From positions 48,349 to 62,125 of the forward strand of contig DFTJ01000007.1 in NCBI GenBank assembly GCA_002381485.1: a stretch of 13,777 bases of DNA. The letters run 5' to 3'. How positions within the stretch are numbered: position 1 is the first letter of the stretch; every line of letters starts with the position of its first letter. Source of the DNA: Candidatus Saccharibacteria bacterium UBA4215 (GTDB taxonomy: Bacteria > Patescibacteriota > Saccharimonadia > Saccharimonadales > Saccharimonadaceae). Below the pieces are notes generated by a model. The model had not been told where the DNA came from. It searched no databases and saw only the letters and a list, made by a program, of their open reading frames with translations. Position numbers and translations under genes: made by a program. Of the stretch, positions 11,949 to 13,777 are shown one piece after another.

Positions 11949-13246
11949 TTCCAACCAAACTATTTCGTATTATTGAACCGTTTGGTCATCTGCTGGAATC
12001 GATATTGATGAATATTATCTATGGTTTTCCTGGTCGCCGGGTTCGCGTTATTGGTGTTACGGGAACAAACGGGAAGACGACGACATCATTTATGATTCAT
12101 CGAATGCTTCACGAGGCTGGCATTAAGGTTGCACTTCTTACAACAGTCGCTAACGGCATAGGTGACGACCTTAAGATACAAAAGATACACATGACAACCA
12201 CTAAAGCCAGTGTTCTGCAGCGGCGTCTTCGTGAATTTGCTCGCGCAGGTGTCGAGTGGGTGGTTGTTGAAACGTCTAGCCACTCACTTGCGCAGTATCG
12301 CGTGTGGGGGATTCCGTATGAGATAGGTGTCATGACGAACATTACTGAGGATCACCTGGACTACCACCTAACCTTCGATCGGTACGTTGAAGCAAAGCGT
12401 CGTCTATTTCGTATTGTGAATCGCCATGGTCTACGTTTTGGGGTGGCTAACGCTGACGACAAGAATGGGAAACGGTTCGCAGACACTGTTGAAAATAGTA
12501 CAACGTATGGAATAAAGAAGGGTGAGCTGCGGGCACAGGACATTCGGTTATCCAGCGATCATTCGACATACACCGCTAAAATCGGGAGTGATAGCTATCA
12601 CATGACAGTAAACATTCCAGGCGAGTTCAATGTCTACAATAGCCTCGCGGCCGCTGCAGTGGGGCGTAAGCTTGGCCTTGACGCAGATGAAATATCCAAA
12701 GGAATTGCGGCGCTTGATGCGGTCGAGGGGCGCATGAATGTTATTGACGAGGGTCAGCCGTTCAAGGTTATTATCGACTTCGCGAGCACCCCAGATGCGT
12801 TCGAAAACTTTTTCTCATCAGTTCGCCCACTGACGAAAGGCAAGCTGATTGCGGTGTTTGGTTCGGCTGGACAAAGAGACAAGAAAAAACGGCCAGTGCA
12901 GGGGGGAATAGCTGCCAAGAATGCTGATATCGTGATTTTAACCGAAGAGGATGACCGTGACGTTGACGGCACGTCGATACTTAATGAGATAGCCGCGGGC
13001 GCAACCAAGGCTGGAAAGAAAGTCGGCAAGAACCTTCACCTGATTTTAAATCGTGAAGAGGCCATTGGCTTTGCGATGACACAGGCGACCAGTCCCGATG
13101 ACGTGGTTGTGTTACTTGGAAAAGGTCACGAAAGAACAATTGAGCGCGCTAACGGCGAGAACCCATGGAATGAAGCAGAAGTAGCTCGAGCTGCACTACA
13201 GGCTCTTCGCGCCCAAAAGACATCTTCCTCAAAAAAGACAAAGTAG
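11915..13246 (+). CDS. MurE-like Mur ligase lacking the N-terminal UDP-binding domain
   Basis: Mur ligases join an amino acid to a carboxylate using ATP. MurE adds the third residue to UDP-MurNAc-L-Ala-D-Glu in the cytoplasm. The 443 residues hold the central ATPase domain with GVTGTNGKTT (P-loop at about 50-56), VVETSSHSL (about 117-124), NITEDHLDYH (142-151) and the lysine of YVEAKRRLF (Lys161, probably carbamylated), then the C-terminal domain with FGSAGQRDKKKRP (316-327) and LLGKGHE (400-406). Only about 45 residues precede the P-loop where MurE has about 100, so the UDP-MurNAc-binding domain is missing; residues 15-40 form a basic amphipathic or hydrophobic stretch instead. The amino-acid motif DNPR reads EDDR, and DYAHTPD reads DFASTPD. 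It may be the genome's MurE or a paralogue acting on another substrate, so I give no symbol. The start follows a leaderless-type TATAAT. Confidence 0.85.
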   Translation: MPTFRTIVKKMIPTKLFRIIEPFGHLLESILMNIIYGFPGRRVRVIGVTGTNGKTTTSFMIHRMLHEAGIKVALLTTVANGIGDDLKIQKIHMTTTKASVLQRRLREFARAGVEWVVVETSSHSLAQYRVWGIPYEIGVMTNITEDHLDYHLTFDRYVEAKRRLFRIVNRHGLRFGVANADDKNGKRFADTVENSTTYGIKKGELRAQDIRLSSDHSTYTAKIGSDSYHMTVNIPGEFNVYNSLAAAAVGRKLGLDADEISKGIAALDAVEGRMNVIDEGQPFKVIIDFASTPDAFENFFSSVRPLTKGKLIAVFGSAGQRDKKKRPVQGGIAAKNADIVILTEEDDRDVDGTSILNEIAAGATKAGKKVGKNLHLILNREEAIGFAMTQATSPDDVVVLLGKGHERTIERANGENPWNEAEVARAALQALRAQKTSSSKKTK

Positions 13247-13777
13247 TTATGCAAGAGTGAGGGTGGTGCAGCGGATGTAGCCCCCGCCCTTAGCAAGTTC
13301 TGAAATTTCGGGGGTAATGACGCGCATCCCGCGTGACTCTAGCTCATTTTTTAAACGAGGGGCGTGAGCGCTCATGACGACAGATGTACCGGTCGAGACG
13401 AGGTTACAGGCAAAGGAGCCTTGCGCCTCTTCGATACTAACTTTAATTTTATCTACGTCGTTGAGCTCGGCTAAGAGGGCGCGGCTATCGGGCATAAATG
13501 CCTCGGGGCAGTAGGCAATAAGGCCTTTCTCTGTGCCCGTCGGCTGCTTGATGACCGAGAGGGCAAGGTCAATATCGTAGAAGAAGCTGTCTGGCCAGCC
13601 GGATACGGCATTTACTTTCGGTTTACCAGTATCGTCTAGGGCTGGGATCGTTTGAAGCTGTATGCGCTGGTAGCCGAGCTGTTCGGCAGCGAACGCCTGG
13701 GCGGCTTCATCGCTCCGATACCCCATGCCGCAAAAGAGATATGGTCCGCACGGCAAAGCATCTCCTTGGCCACTAAA
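13247..13777 (-). CDS. DDAH/amidinotransferase-fold protein, 3' part
   Basis: The 5' end lies beyond the window; 176 residues are visible. The text matches the pentein fold of the dimethylarginine dimethylaminohydrolase / amidinotransferase family: FSGQGDAL at the window edge, LFCGMGYRSDEAA, KPKVNAVSGWPDSFFYDIDLAL, then FACNLVSTGTSVVM, and the closing KGGGYIRCTTLTL whose Cys (visible residue 170) is in the position of the catalytic nucleophile. Family members hydrolyse or transfer the amidino group of arginine derivatives. The usual active-site His in the FYHLD-like motif is Asp here (FYDID, visible residue 68), so activity or chemistry may differ. The stop codon abuts the murE-like stop with no gap. 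The TTG or ATG codons near 13750 are not the start, since the domain clearly continues upstream. Confidence 0.8.
   Translation of the reverse strand, partial: FSGQGDALPCGPYLFCGMGYRSDEAAQAFAAEQLGYQRIQLQTIPALDDTGKPKVNAVSGWPDSFFYDIDLALSVIKQPTGTEKGLIAYCPEAFMPDSRALLAELNDVDKIKVSIEEAQGSFACNLVSTGTSVVMSAHAPRLKNELESRGMRVITPEISELAKGGGYIRCTTLTLA

Noticed and set aside
1..13777. CRISPR arrays, insertion sequences, integrase or phage genes, biosynthetic clusters
   Set aside because: I saw no regularly spaced repeats, no terminal inverted repeats with a transposase and no such genes; the window is mainly core genes plus envelope proteins.

Overview
The window looks like a stretch of a small, gene-dense bacterial genome, most likely a Candidatus Saccharibacteria (TM7) or related Patescibacteria/CPR member. 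This placement is inference. It rests on the valyl-tRNA synthetase, whose active-site text reads GADHAGFET instead of the usual GTDHAGIATQ; on a Mur ligase lacking its N-terminal UDP-binding domain; on a FemAB-type peptidoglycan enzyme without the coiled-coil arm; on a DUF4190+DUF4352-type surface protein; on very tight gene packing; and on several genes whose -10 box lies 6-7 bases before the start codon. I see no mobile element, CRISPR array or phage gene, and no gene-free stretch reaches 130 bases.

Layout. 1-337 (+): 3' end of a LamG-domain surface protein whose closing strand is in a different frame (frameshift or small deletion). 342-1124 (-): membrane protein with a DUF4352-like domain. 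1242-2654 (+): soluble acidic protein of unknown function. 2685-2772 (+): tRNA-Ser(CGA). 2792-3184 and 3187-3645 (+): HIT-family hydrolase and RlmH, a two-gene operon. 3649-4137 (-): membrane protein with a bacterial PH domain. 4266-4592 (+): small membrane protein behind a near-consensus promoter. 4596-7145 (-): valS. 7243-8223 (+): FemAB-like aminoacyltransferase. 8242-9333 (-): tsaD. 9432-11948 (+): secreted, membrane-anchored SGNH hydrolase with a propeller-like N-terminal half. 11915-13246 (+): MurE-like ligase overlapping it by 34 bases. 13247-13777 (-): 3' part of a DDAH/amidinotransferase-fold protein.

How the genes fit together. Translation and RNA modification are represented by valS, tsaD (tRNA t6A37), rlmH (23S m3-pseudouridine) and tRNA-Ser. 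The cell envelope is represented by the FemAB-like enzyme, the MurE-like ligase, the SGNH hydrolase, the LamG protein and three small or medium membrane proteins. Neighbouring genes mostly alternate in strand, so only HIT-rlmH and possibly SGNH-murE look like operons.

The most striking feature is regulatory. Genes are expressed in at least three visible ways: leaderless (TATAAT-N6-ATG three times, TACAAT-N7-ATG once), A-rich leaders without Shine-Dalgarno behind TTGACA promoters (twice), and conventional AGGAG leaders (four). Five convergent gene pairs end within 0-18 bases of each other with no recognisable intrinsic terminator. Several enzymes also carry substitutions at normally conserved positions (MurE-like, SGNH, DDAH-like).
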